Of a DNA stretch of 64,000 bases, positions 33,701 to 45,089 are shown piece by piece. Position 1 is the first letter of the stretch. Every line of letters begins with the position of its first letter. Both the position numbers and the translations under genes were made by a program. Under the pieces are notes generated by a model, which did no database searches, was not told where the DNA came from, and saw only the letters and a program-made list of their open reading frames with translations. Source of the DNA: Akebia trifoliata (lineage: Eukaryota > Streptophyta > Magnoliopsida > Ranunculales > Lardizabalaceae); assembly GCA_017979445.1 (NCBI GenBank), contig CM030714.1, positions 6,138,001 through 6,202,000 on the forward strand. The letters run 5' to 3'.

Positions 33701-36700
33701 CCTGTTGTTATAGAAATCTACTAAGCTTGCATGAGGATTGAACATTTTATTTTTACAAGCTAAATCTTTCAAGTGATGACCCCAGGGAAGCAGATGAACA
33801 GAGGCAAATGATGCTTAGTCAAATTTTGTCTTCTCAAGCACGTGAAAGAAGTAAGTTAAATCTGTATATAATTTGGAAGTTGTTATGGATGGAGTTGATT
33901 ACTCATATTTCATAATGGAACTTCTAATGTGATGTGTTGCCCATGCCATGGTATGCTTATTCTTCAAGAATTTACTGTATTGATTTTCTTTTTCTTTTTT
34001 TTGTCAAAATGGACAAAAGTTTCTTTATTTTAGACTGTTATTGGTTGGTGAGAAGAACTACCGCTTTGATTTGGTTTCCTTTGAAATTCCTAGTGTAATT
34101 CGGTGTTCCATAATCAGCCCTCGTTTGATAATTGCTGGGAAAAAACTGATCAAGTAATGTTATTCCTTAGCTAGTAAATGCTCAATGAGCTTTACCAATC
34201 ACAAGAAATGGAAAATTTCAATGAGCTTTATTTACTTACTAGCACAAGCTGGGTAGGTGAATTTCACTCTCTAGAAATGAGATCAGGGCTTGTGCATTGT
34301 GATGGTATATGTAGAAGTTTTTTATTAATATGCCATAGGGAGAAGGGAAGTCTACAACTCCTGCCTCTTTTGCATATGGTGTGTTATTCCATATTTTAGG
34401 TTAGAAGCAGTATCAATGGTCTCAACGATAGCCAAGTGTGAAGTGGCATTTGCATGCAGTCTGTTTTTTTTCCTCCCTCAATCTAGACCGATCCCATCTC
34501 TCTTCATATATCTACATATATGATCCTTTGCTTATCTAAAATAAATGTACACATGTGTGCTTATCTACTTTTTAGTGAGATTTAAATACTGAATGGGACT
34601 AAACAAGGCAAATAAGACAGATTTGAGGCTAGGAAAGGGTGTGAGAAGGATCAGTCGTGCAAACACCAAAGTCGATGGTGGAAGAAGGGTAAAATTTTTG
34701 AAAATGGATGGGGTAGAGTGTGTGAACTGTTTCTGAGATTATATAAGTTGTTCCATGACAAACTTAACCATTAATCAATATTTTGTGTCGATAAATTGAC
34801 ATGTCGTGGTGCCCATCTTTTGGCTAGAATTAGTTGATTAGGGGATATAAGATAGATTTAAATCTAGTCAAACATCTTGAGGAAATCTATTTGTGCCATT
34901 GGAAAATAGAGATATAACATATAAAGTGTGAAGTAGGGTCCCAAAAGCAAGTTTATTGTTATACCCTTTACAAGGTGTTGGAATGCTCATTCGAAGAGAA
35001 TTATTCAGTTTGGAAGGTTTTGGGTCACTTGTACCACCATGTGCTGAAGCCTTGTCAGGGATTGTGCTTTGATAAGATTCTTAGTGGTGATCCTCTAATG
35101 TAGAGGGAATTTTATTCTAAATAGATGCACAATGTGTAAAATGCATGAAGAAAGAGTCAGTTACCTACTAATACATTGGTCAAGAGATCCTTGAGATGAG
35201 TTTTTTATAGATCAGCTTTGGATATGATTTGAATGTTTGGATGACCATTACAAGCTTCTTAGAAGCTCATGACCATCTCGTTTGAATTGGGATCCTGGAT
35301 AAGTTAGATGCATACTATGTCATCAAGCCCATGAAAATACTTGAGGGTATTTGAACAAGATTTAAAAATCAATTCTCAATTGATCGTTGTGTCACATCCT
35401 GCCTGGCCAGTTGAGTTATGTTGATCACTCGATTCTCTGTAGGTAAAGAAAAAGTGGCCTCCTTAGGAAAATTGTTTTTTGCTACTTCAGAATATAGCAT
35501 TGTTTTGAATGTTCATGCAAACTATGCTATTTCAGAACCCAGGTTGAGGAAGGAATCCCAATCATTTTGAATATTCTGGTGAATTTAAAACCAATATCAT
35601 CAGACTCTTGATGAGTTTATGATTGCATGAGCATCCATAATCAGCAGGAAGATGCCCAATCAAACCGATGTATCCTCTAAATTGGAGTATCTCTTTTGAG
35701 CCTCATCACACCCAGCCAAAGTGAATCATTTGGCTTTAACTGAGAACTCCTCTAATCTTGAACACCTATTGCTCAATAAGACATAAGCATGCAGGCAGTG
35801 GGGGTTATCACATGATCCAATTGAAAGCTCCTTTATGTATATCTCCTCAGGGGATGTTAAGTTGCACTATGTTTAGAGAGAAGCAAACAAAACATCTGAT
35901 TTGCTTCCCAAGTTTTGTAATTAGCATATGGAACTTTGGTTTTTCCCAGAATTAGTATTTGTTTGTCTTTATGATGCATACAAGATTGAATTATGGCTTA
36001 TACTAATCAAATTGCTTCTTTTTATATTTTTTTAAAATGTGTTTGAGTTTTTTTATTTGGGACAAGTGAAATTTTATTAGTTAAAAGAAAAAAAGAGAAG
36101 AAGGCTGAGATGGTCCCCCTATACAGAGATAAACCAAAAAAAAAAAAAAAAAAGGGAGAGAGAGAAAAAAATCATAAAAAAGAGAACCCCCAAAAGCCAT
36201 GCTTCAGAAAATGCATCCCATCTAAAAACAAACTCCTCAAACAAGACCCCAACAAACTCTCCACTCAGCTTGGACCAGAAGTAGAGAAGACCCAATATCT
36301 CCCAAAACACTGCTTGGATGACACTTCCCTTTCCTGGAACACCCTTTTATTTTTCTCTTTCCAAAGACCCCATCAAATGGCTGAAGGAAGAATAGCCCAG
36401 AGATGTCTTTTTCTGTAGGAATACACATTATATGTCCACCCTTACAATAGAGAGAAGAACACTCGAGGGAAAACCCAACCACCTGAAAGAGAAATAGAAA
36501 ACGCTTCCAAATTTTCGTTAGAGAAGGAACAATGAATTAAAATGTTATTATCCAAGGTTAGAATCCTCCCAAGGGAGGCTAACCACATGAAGAAAGAAAA
36601 CCTTTGATGGAACAATGGCAGACCAAATAATAGACTCTGAGAAAGATAAATCAAAAGAAGGGAGCAAAGATTTATAAAAAGATTGAACGGAAAATCTCTT

Positions 36701-39358
36701 CTAAAAGCATTATCCAGGAGGTTGCTAGGGGGTGTGCATATCTTCAACAATTCTTTTCTTTTGTTAAAAGTCTTGTAGTGGGGCTCACCAAACTCCAGCT
36801 TATCCTTCGAAAGGGAAAAACATAAGTAGCTACCTAGGCAGTCCTCTTTCAACATTTTGCTTCAAAATTCTCGTTATTTTGATCGTGGGCTGTTGGGAAG
36901 TGCATTTGAGATATCAGTGCATCAGTTACTAGGATTCAAAATACATTTGCCGCAGAAAATATAGAACAATCATTCAACATCTCTTTTGTAATATTGATAC
37001 CCCAAACTCCCAAATCGAAGCTGCATTCCCTTGTTCGCCGGGTCTCACTGACCAGTAATGTCTGATGTCGCAAACCCGCTATGACCATGAATGGTGATGT
37101 GATGATTATCTATGATCCATCATTGACTTCTCATCTCTTGTTGTCTGTTCATCCCATTGCTAGAAGAACATGTATGGGATTTGGGGTTTGTGAATTCATA
37201 AAACCTTCAAAGTTCTGTCAAGTATGGAACTTGAGGAGAAAGGGATCTCCCAAAAGCTGGTAGTGGGCTTGATAAACACACTACTGGCATACCATGGGTT
37301 TCCACCACTTCTAATTCCCATAATCGGTTTCCTCGATTGTGAGAATTTTTCTGAATCAGAAGATGATATAGAATTCACTTTGGGACTGCCAATAGAAAAG
37401 GTCAAGGCTGGTAAGTTGATTGTAGAAAGAAAGGGGAGGGTGTGAATTGTATTTATTAAGAGGGTGATGGTTTCTCCATTGCAGTTAGCAATTTCACAAC
37501 ATGGTTAATTCCTCACCACATTCCACTTTCCATATTTGGCCTCAGAGTAAACAGTTTCTTAAAAGGGTGACATTTGATTTCTTGATATGCATGACTTGGC
37601 CAATTCTCACCCAAGCAACATTTGGGTTTTAGCGTGAATGCCTCATGGTAAAAAGAAAAGTAACTCCTTTTACCTTGAAAGTACTTCCCACATGAGAGCA
37701 AAGTTCAAGGTTAGGAAGGGGAACATGATGAGGTTTTGGGTAGACAGTTGGTGTGGACATGGCCCTTTGGAGGGAGGTTTTCCCATCTTTGTATGCGATT
37801 TCGGGAAAGAAATTTCTCACTCTCTCTGACTTATTCATTGTTTGATGAGCAAGTCGAACCCCATAAGTTACTTAAATGTCTTACGGTAGAGAGTCTGTTG
37901 AGCCTCTCAACCCAAGTTTTCACTTTTTAAAAGGTCCTACCGCACTCTTATGAGCAGTGTTGTCAAATGCGTTCGCATACCCCAAATTATGCTATCTACC
38001 AATATGGGATGGCATATGTGATGTGTGCGATGGTATATGTAATTTATGCGATGGCATAATTTTCTGCTTTTTTTTTTCTTTCAGTATATGCCACTGTATG
38101 TGCGATGTTCGAAATTGCGTTGCTGGTTGCATATGCTATTTAACAACATTGCTTGTGAGTCTGTTGGAGATGCTCCAAGTCATTATTCTAGCCTAATACA
38201 TAAATTTGCTGAATGTTATTATTGTTTGACAACCTTGGACATACCAAAAGGAAAAAAGAAAAAAAAATTGCACTGGTATGCCATAGAACTATGAGTACAG
38301 ATCTAAATTATACACATGGTCTCTCAATTTCCCTTTATGTGTTCCGTAAATTTGTTTTTCTTGGTTATTGTCTTCAAGCTTCCTAATGCTGTAATATTAT
38401 TGTAACAGTTTCTCGGATTGCTTTGGTAAAGCCCGAGAAGGCAAGAGGAGTTGAGGATGTTATACTTAGAGCTGCTCAAATGGGACAGATAGTTGAGAAG
38501 GTAAGGTGGAACCTGAATATGACACGTGAATCAGCTTGAGTCTGTAGCTCGCAACTATGAGGTTGCAGAGTTCAATTCCTACTAACCCACCAAAAAAGAA
38601 AAAAGAGAACATAATACGTAACACAAGAACCACTATGCTCCAAGTCATTAAAGACTCGTGATTTAATAGATTACGATTTTTTGAAAAAGTCACTATTTAA
38701 CCAAAAAAACATGATTTAATCGTCCACTTTGTAAAGGGTTTTTTCACAGACCACTTATTCTTGTAGTTTAAAATAGGATTTGATGATATAAATAATAACA
38801 CCACTTAGTAGAAAAAATTACATTGTCCAACACTTTAGATTTTTTCCTGATTTTTTCCGTTTTTTTCGACTTTTTTTCGACTTTTTTTCAACTTTTTCCC
38901 TTGCCAACTTATTCCCGAACCCCCGACTTGGTGACTATGGTTCAAACCTATCATGAGCGTTTGGGCTTATTAGAACCTTATTGTAGATGGTTGACATATT
39001 GCAACTCAACTTTTGAGGTTGTGGGTTTAAAAAATTAGGAAATAATAATAATAATTAGAACACTGTACCAAGACACTCATGGTCATGGATTGGGTGCTTA
39101 GAATCTGAAAGTAGTTTGCTAGGATGCCCTTTTAATTAATTTTTCATTTGCAGGTAACTGAAGAGAAGCTTATATCATTGCTGGAACAGATTAACAACCA
39201 AACAACTAAACAGACGAAAGTAACAGTAAGTCTTACCCTCTGTCTGCTATCTGCTTACACATTGCCCTGCAAGCCTTAGTGTTTCATACATTTATCATCT
39301 CATTGCACTGATTTTTCAGATCCAAAGGCGTCGGAGTGTTCTTGAGGATGATGATTAG
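30783..39358 (+). CDS. PDCD5: PDCD5 / TFAR19 family protein
   Basis: Coding exons 30783-30785, 33318-33383, 33493-33542, 33786-33850, 38409-38500, 39154-39225 and 39320-39358 join in phase to 128 aa (animal PDCD5 is about 125). The protein starts MADPELEAIRQRRMQELMAQ. A Gln/Glu/Lys-rich stretch follows (about 25-45), then the helical core with MLSQILSSQARERISRIALV and KPEKARGVEDVILRAAQMGQ. It ends QRRRSVLEDDD, typical of the family. PDCD5 proteins are small nuclear/cytosolic proteins, in animals linked to apoptosis and chaperonin and histone acetyltransferase partners; the plant function is less defined. The first coding exon is the ATG alone, separated by a 2.5-kb intron. Introns hold a LINE with target duplication, an antisense LINE and a MITE. 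Intron 4 is over 4.5 kb. Confidence 0.93.
32053..32659 (+). mobile_element. 5'-truncated LINE with target-site duplication
   Basis: Encodes the last part of a LINE ORF2: SLGKILTLDN, a zinc-binding domain with CCPLCMKDGESVDHILIHC, then AWGVWNERNNRVF and FRWNSLCSL before the stop at about 32558. A short 3' UTR (ctcggcctctttg) and poly-A follow. It is flanked by the perfect 15-bp repeat aaaacttttgaagat at 32038-32052 and 32660-32674, so this is a genuine target-primed insertion into PDCD5 intron 1. The open frame is still clean, so it is fairly recent. Confidence 0.85.
33561..33682. mobile_element. hAT-like MITE in PDCD5 intron 3
   Basis: A 122-bp palindromic element with ends gagagcttctattgcc / reverse gagagattctattgcc and inner arms ccaacttttactaacagc. 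It is flanked by the 8-bp duplication ttatttat at 33553-33560 and 33683-33690. Related copies are at about 9413, 48090, 48459, 53745 and 54004. Confidence 0.75.
34980..35200 (+). mobile_element. decayed LINE zinc-binding fragment
   Basis: Short degenerate translation RCTMCKMHEERVSYLLIHW resembles the zinc-binding motif of LINE ORF2 (C-x2-C, then H with the final Cys changed to Trp). It lies in PDCD5 intron 4. No ends could be found. Confidence 0.4.
36065..36890 (-). mobile_element. antisense truncated LINE in PDCD5 intron 4
   Basis: Minus-strand frames, broken by stops and shifts, give FFMWLASLGRILTLDN, NILIHCSFSNEN, QPFDGVFGKRK, EILGLLYFWSKL and FVFRWDAFSEAW, which is the zinc-binding and C-terminal part of a LINE ORF2. 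The 3' untranslated end (accatctcagccttcttc) is at about 36100. It is older than the copy at 32053. Confidence 0.75.
37640..37900 (+). mobile_element. LINE fragment between RT and zinc-binding domain
   Basis: The frame at 37638-37829 contains KVRKGNMMRFWVDSWCGHGP and GFPIFVCDFGKE, typical of the spacer between reverse transcriptase and zinc-binding domain in plant LINEs. The adjoining segment at 37081-37445 has open frames that I do not recognise. In PDCD5 intron 4. Confidence 0.6.
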
Positions 39359-40000
39359 TTGCAGTGTTCTTGACGATGATGATTAGTTCCATTCTATAAG
39401 ATCCACAAAACTGCCATCAACAGTTGTTAATCAAGTAGGTAATGTTCGGGTGAACCAAAAAAAGTTTGACAAGAGTAAGATTTAAGTGTGGTAAATGACT
39501 TAGTAAGAACAGTTATGAACCCTGTGGTCCATTCCCATTGAGGTGGTGAAGGGAGAGAATGAATTGGTGAAGAAGAAAAAAAGAATACATATGATATTGA
39601 TGCTTGATATGTATCTGTAGATACATATTAATAGATTGTGAGTTTCTATGTTGTCTGTTGTTTTGCGCCCTCCTTTCATGTATCCAGTACACAGGTACCT
39701 TGACATTATCATATCAGTGTCACACACAATCACACATCATCATCGAAGCCTCATCCCAAAAATTTGGGGTTGGCTGTATCCTTGCTAGATGTAAGTGCAT
39801 GTAGGTCTGTTTCGGTGCCATATGCATGCGAATGGTGCTACTGAACCGAACACCATGAAAGGCACCAACAAACTAGTCCATAATAGTGTGAGGGTAAGCG
39901 CTTATCACTTGGAATCGTAATGTACATTCTTGGTGGTCCATTTTGTGGTGGTGCTTACAATAACACTAAAAGCTCCATAAATGTTGCAGAAAGTTAAGAG
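39359..40000. other. 3' flank of PDCD5
   Basis: Contains a short duplication of the coding end (gttcttgaggatgatgattag recurs as gttcttgacgatgatgatta just after the stop), then 3' UTR-like AT-rich sequence. No gene. Confidence 0.5.
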
Positions 40001-40387
40001 TCTGTTTGTTATAGATTCCACTGTTGCTTAAGGATTTTGTGTCTAGGAGAAGTAGAAGCTCAGACTGGGAGAAATTGCTGTCAAGAGAATCTTGTTTGTT
40101 ACAGAAGTTGATGAAAAAATAGTAATAGAGAGAGGTCGAATTGATTTTGTTGTTTAATTGATGACTTAAGAAAGATGAGGGGAGAAATTGTCATTTCACC
40201 CTCACAAGTTTTTCGGTGTTGGCTTTTATTAGTAGCTCTTGTGCGAAAGCAGTCCTAACAAGACTTCTCAAAAATGTTATTTTGGATTTTCCGCAAAAGC
40301 TGTTAAAGCAAAAGTAACCAACAGATATTTTTCTCAATTTTTTGGCTCAAAGCCCAAAAAGCCATCGAAAAAAGTCTAACAAACAGA
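40001..40387. mobile_element. candidate MITE with tctgtttgtta ends
   Basis: Terminal inverted repeat tctgtttgtta on the left and its inverse on the right. Subterminal words agaagtagaagct / agcttt and aagccatcg are loosely inverted. No coding. A clean target duplication was not found. Confidence 0.45.
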
Positions 40388-40389
40388 TC

Positions 40390-41179
40390 CTAAGCGTTTA
40401 GGTTTGGTCTGTTATGACTAGTAATCAAATGGTTGGGATTGGGTTTGAGAGGACAATCTCCAAAATGTGACAATTAATTGTACTATTGGATCATTGGATT
40501 TTCTAACAGCTATTCACATCAACAATAGTACTAGTGGTGTCAATAATTACCTAGTTACCCTTATCGGATGTGATTGAAACTATTTAATCTGTTTTGGATC
40601 TACCCGTATAGACTTGATTATATTTTGGTTCGATTCTGGTGTTAAAATGGGTCGGATCCGTTCTGGATAATATATCCATATTTAGATCTGGATTTTTTTA
40701 TTCTAAATTGGATCTGGATCTGATTCAGATCCTACTAAGACCACATTCAAATGAGTCAGATTAGGTAATTCTTGACCTATTTTACTTTGCAATATATACT
40801 TTTCTAAATTAATATATCATTCAGATCGGTGGTGGGTCAAGGTATATTAAACCATATCTATTCATTTTTTTTTTCTTTTTTTGGTTATTTAGATTTACCC
40901 GAAGGAGTCAAACCTACTAAATTTGGCTTTTGGATCACTCGGATTTTGGGTCAAGTTTGACCCATTTAAATCCCTATTGGGGTTCTAGATAGGCCATTTT
41001 ATGGATTTCGAGGATTTGCTTTACTAAATAATTTATATATGAGGACATTAAATAGTTTAATTCAGTATGGAATAATTATGTGGTTAGAACTAAATGTACT
41101 TAAGCTAAAATTAAAATCCAAGGAGAAAGTGAGTCTTTCTTTTTACATAAATCTCTGTTTATATTTCCTCTTTTTTTTT

Positions 41180-41217
<38 letters not shown>

Positions 41218-42385
41218 CGTAGGTATCTCCAACCTTCGGGTGAGACTAATCCCATGGTCACACACGCCGACTCCTTGGAATTGGTTGAGTGGTCAACTAG
41301 ACCCTGAAAAGTGGCCCCAAGGAATTTATTGTTTCGTGGGATTTCAAATACTTGATCTACCCTTCTTCCCTTCCTGAGGAGTTTATCAAGGCTTGGCTTG
41401 CCATTGGGCCAACCTTGCAGTTGAAATCGATAAGAACATGGACCACTGTTTTATTTAGATCTCGGTGAATGTATGTGAAACCAAATTGAAATCGACCTAT
41501 TGACACCACTTGCCGGGGGTGTCAATGACTCGGTTTCAATTGGGTAAGGTAGTTCTTGTCAGTTCTTATTCCATTTTTAAAATAAGAATCGGAAACGGAA
41601 CCATAACTGCCAAGAAACATCAGTAGCGGTCAGATTAGTTCTCAAGAGTCAACTAGGAAGAAAAAAAAAAAAAAAAAAAAATCAAATCATTATAAAAATA
41701 AAAAATGAAAAAGAAATCTTTTACTAAAATATCAAGTTAAATATAATTTGTCTACTAAAGATATGATTTAATGGTATTTTCAAAAATTAAAATTTATCTT
41801 CTTTACAAGTAATAAACTTTTAGAAGAAGTATCCCATTTTAAACTCTAATACATAACTTATATGAAAAATTAAAGAATTTTTTGTAATATATATTAATTT
41901 TAAAGTGTAGGAAAATCTTAAATCACCGATAGAATAAAAAGAAATAACAAAACAAACCAATTTCAGGTATTTGTGGGTACCCATTAGATATAATCTAATG
42001 ATTCCGATTTCAATTGGTTTGTTTCCTTTTAAACCTGACTCTAATCGGTTCCAATAAAACCTGAAACCAGGGTTTTCGATTTTGGTTTGGGTTCGAATCC
42101 GATTAAATGGATTCAAAGCTCAAATCATTCTTTTGAGACTGACCATCAGAGCATTAACCTGAGTAACAGTTAGATGGAAATGACATAATGGATTGAATTT
42201 TAGTGAAGTTTGTCTTTTATGGAATGAAAACTCCTACAAGGAGTAAATTTTTTCCTTTTTCTTTTTTCTTTTCTTGGCAAACAAGATTAATAGTTAGTTA
42301 TGAGTACATGAGACATGTTTTGAATTTTTTTTTTTTTTTTTTTTTGAAAGATAATTTTGAATCAAGACTTTAACCAACTTATAAT
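40390..42385. other. intergenic, decayed repeats and (CT)n
   Basis: Holds phrases such as ggatctggatctgattcaga near 40690 and a (CT)n tract at 41182-41214. From about 41513 to 42115 there is another old hAT-like stretch (gggggtgtcaatgactcgg at one end, gattccaa/cggttccaataaaac inside). No supportable gene. Confidence 0.4.
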
Positions 42386-42387
42386 CC

Positions 42388-42635
42388 GGGGCGGATCCTC
42401 TGTGGTACCTTTTCCTATAGTTCCTTGTAGTGCTCCATCAATGGTGGAGAGATCATGATGAAAAACACAATCTAATACAAAATTCATGGATGATATGGAT
42501 TTCGAATGAACGGTCACTATAGTTTGAAAATTTCACGAATGGATTTTAGTCTTTGTACCATGTGGCACTCTTTCAACTGTCCATCCGAACTACAGAGAAC
42601 TATAGGAAAAAAGTATCGTAATGTATCCGTTTCTC
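42388..42635. mobile_element. candidate MITE
   Basis: Imperfect inverted ends: cggatcctctgtggtacctt then ttcctatagttc on the left; on the right the inverse ggaactataggaaaaaagta and ...cgtaatgtatccg. About 245 bp, noncoding. Confidence 0.5.
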
Positions 42636-43010
42636 CTATAACCATATTTCATGTTTATTTGGACTCTCACCTAAAGATTCAAATTGACTTTTCTAATCTC
42701 ATAATGTTGACTTGAAATTAAATAAATAAAAAATGTAAATTATGTAATTAAACTGTTACCTAAAATATGAACTTTTCCAATGTTTATCTATGTTGAAAAC
42801 GACTTTTCCTGAGTATGACTTGTTTTGAGGTGGAAGTGTATAAAGGACAAAAATACATATCCATTCAAAGCGTTAATTGCGCAAATTATATTATTTGATT
42901 TGCCAACTTGTACAATTGAAGATCTGTCACAACATTTGAGAAAAAAAAAATCACCATAAAGGAGACCTAAAGAAAATCAATTTGATTGGATGATATTTTG
43001 AATAAAAAAA

Positions 43011-43160
43011 GGATTAATGTTGACATCTTGATGTGATGGCGCGCATGCCTTTAGATGTATTTCCTCCAAGATACAAGTAAAATGCATCTACAAACATGCA
43101 CGCACCATCACGTTAAGGTGTCCCTTGTGTGTCCCTGCTGAGGTCACGCCAGCACAACTC
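43011..43160. mobile_element. MITE of the gctgaagtgacc family
   Basis: Relative of 19354-19533. The right part, read in reverse, gives gtgctggcgtgacctcagca. The interior has an inverted pair around gatggcgcgcatgc / gcacgcaccatc. Diverged and without a clear target duplication. Confidence 0.5.
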
Positions 43161-43301
43161 TAAAAAAAATAGAAATGATTGCCCCTTTTTTTGCAGTAAA
43201 AGAAATTGTCTTCTTATTGCTTCCCACATGTTCACATGACGCACTTTGAGAAAGAATAAAGAAAGAAAAACCTCTAATGATTCCATTTGGTGACCTCTGA
43301 C

Positions 43302-43530
43302 CATGGTTTTTAAACTCATCCGAGACCGAGACGTATCACTCGAGTTAACTCGGTATCAGAGTTGAACGAGACCAACTTACAAAGTCATTTTTTTGACCGA
43401 GTTTTATGTCTCACATTATATTTTTTGAGTTATCTCACGAGACGTCTCAAACGTATCAGAAAATTCGTCCGAGATGACTCGGTATCGGAGCTGAACAAGA
43501 TGAGACGCGATACCGAGTTTAAAAACCATG
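43302..43530. mobile_element. hAT-like MITE with 8-bp duplication
   Basis: Perfect 16-bp terminal inverted repeat catggtttttaaactc and inner inverted motifs built of cgagac, gtatcag and actcggtatc. It is flanked by cctctgac at 43294-43301 and 43531-43538. A 229-bp element. Confidence 0.75.
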
Positions 43531-43889
43531 CCTCTGACCGAATCCATTTAGAATAAATTGGTAATAGGTTAGGGTGGGTTCATTTTTTCCTCAATAATCA
43601 GTTACTGATTGGGGTGTGTTTTGAGGATGGTGGAGCCAATGAGTGAGTATTTATTATTATATATCTCTGCTCGATTTTTTTCAGCCTATTTCGCTTGAAA
43701 TTTTTTCTCAAAATTTTCTCAAATTTATTTGAATTAACAGAACTTACCCCAAATCCAAACTTGGTTGTTGAAGTAACAAAATTTCAGTAAGTTTTCCTAT
43801 CCACATACCATTTTGTATAATTGAAGAACCACTATATTTACTTCTGTTACATTGTTATTTATAGAAAACTCCTCAAACATTAAATAGAT

Positions 43890-44215
43890 GGTGAAAGAGA
43901 AAGAAATCTTAGGGTTTTTCAGGATAAGGAAAGAATTTTTCATGTTATATATGTAGAGATTTTGGGACTATTATACCTTTCATTGAAGTTAAGCAAAGAA
44001 TTTTTAGAAGTTTCTTTTGGGGATTTTGTGCGCAGGGAAGATTCTATTTGTGATGCATAGCTTTGTTTTGTTTTGTTTTTTTTTTTTTTTTCTCTTGTTG
44101 TTTGACATTTGTTTTTTTTAATTTTGTTGTCCTTTCTTTGTTTAGGGGTTATCTCAGCCGTCTTCTTTTGTTAATTCTCCACTTTTTAATAAAATTTTAT
44201 ACTAATAAAATAAAA
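43890..44215 (+). mobile_element. LINE 3'-end remnant
   Basis: Decayed frame similar to EILGLLYLSLKLSKEF...FGDFVRREDSICDA, then the shared 3' end (ttatctcagccgtcttc, ttaataaaattttatac). Same family as 32053 and 36065. Confidence 0.55.
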
Positions 44216-44478
44216 TCTTTACCAGAAATGTAAGGTTAATCATAGCTTATTCAAGAGTAAATCTGACTTATAGAATATTAATTCATCACAATATTTTAAT
44301 GATTTTTTTTCTGTCAATGTCGCTCTAATTCTACTTGAAAGGTTTCAAATAGTAATATTCAATTAATGTAGAATTATGTGTTCTAAGAATGGATTGACAC
44401 TCACACCCTTTTCCCAAAATACACCCCACTTGAAAAAGAAGATGAAGATGCCCATGTCCCTCCCCCAATACCCACCCC

Positions 44479-44479
<1 letters not shown>

Positions 44480-44520
<41 letters not shown>

Positions 44521-44534
44521 CAAACACACACACG
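44480..44534. repeat. (AC)n microsatellite
   Basis: Long CA/AC tract with a few changes. It creates spurious open frames on both strands. Confidence 0.95.
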
Positions 44535-44699
44535 CGTGCACACACATATTCTTTCTCCACTTCCTCTTGTTCTTCATTGCCACCAGCACCCCCACACTAA
44601 TAGGGTTAAGAAGTTTAGAGTTTGAATAAGGACAAGTAAAGTGTCTCATTCCCATGTTATGAGATTAGTCTCCAACCAAGACGACCACGAAGTAACCAA

Positions 44700-44910
44700 C
44701 AAGTATTGGGTGTGGGGTAGTGGCCAAGGCCTCCCTCCCAAAGGGAAAGGTCTTGAGTTCAAGTTGGCCTCCCACGAGAATTTATTCTAACTTACTTAAT
44801 ATGTGAGGTATTGCATATAGCCGGAGGATTTGGTTGAGATATGGTGCTTTAAGAAGTCAGTTGCCTAGCTCCCTAGTTGTCTTTCTAGGTTCAGAGACTC
44901 CCTAGTAAAA
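44700..44910 (+). mobile_element. tRNA-derived SINE
   Basis: Second copy of the SINE at 7003-7240: tagtggccaaggcc (A-box-like), gttcaag (B-box-like), tgtgaggtattgcat, ggttgagatatggtgct. It ends at ccctagtaaaaacaa. The B-box is damaged, so the copy is probably old. Confidence 0.55.
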
Positions 44911-45089
44911 ACAACGTGCCACATAGGCAACATGTGTTACTAGTGGAGCAGGACACCATTTTGAATCACGATTGTTTAATTTTAAGGAAAAGGAGGTGGC
45001 AGTGAAAAAAATTAAGAAGGGGTGATAGATAGATAAAGAGGGTAAAAAGTGGCAATCGTGGTAATAGAGAAGAAGACAAAGAAGAAAAT

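Noticed and set aside
44331..44655. Cys/Val or Thr/His-rich frames on both strands
   Set aside because: Translation of the (AC)n microsatellite.
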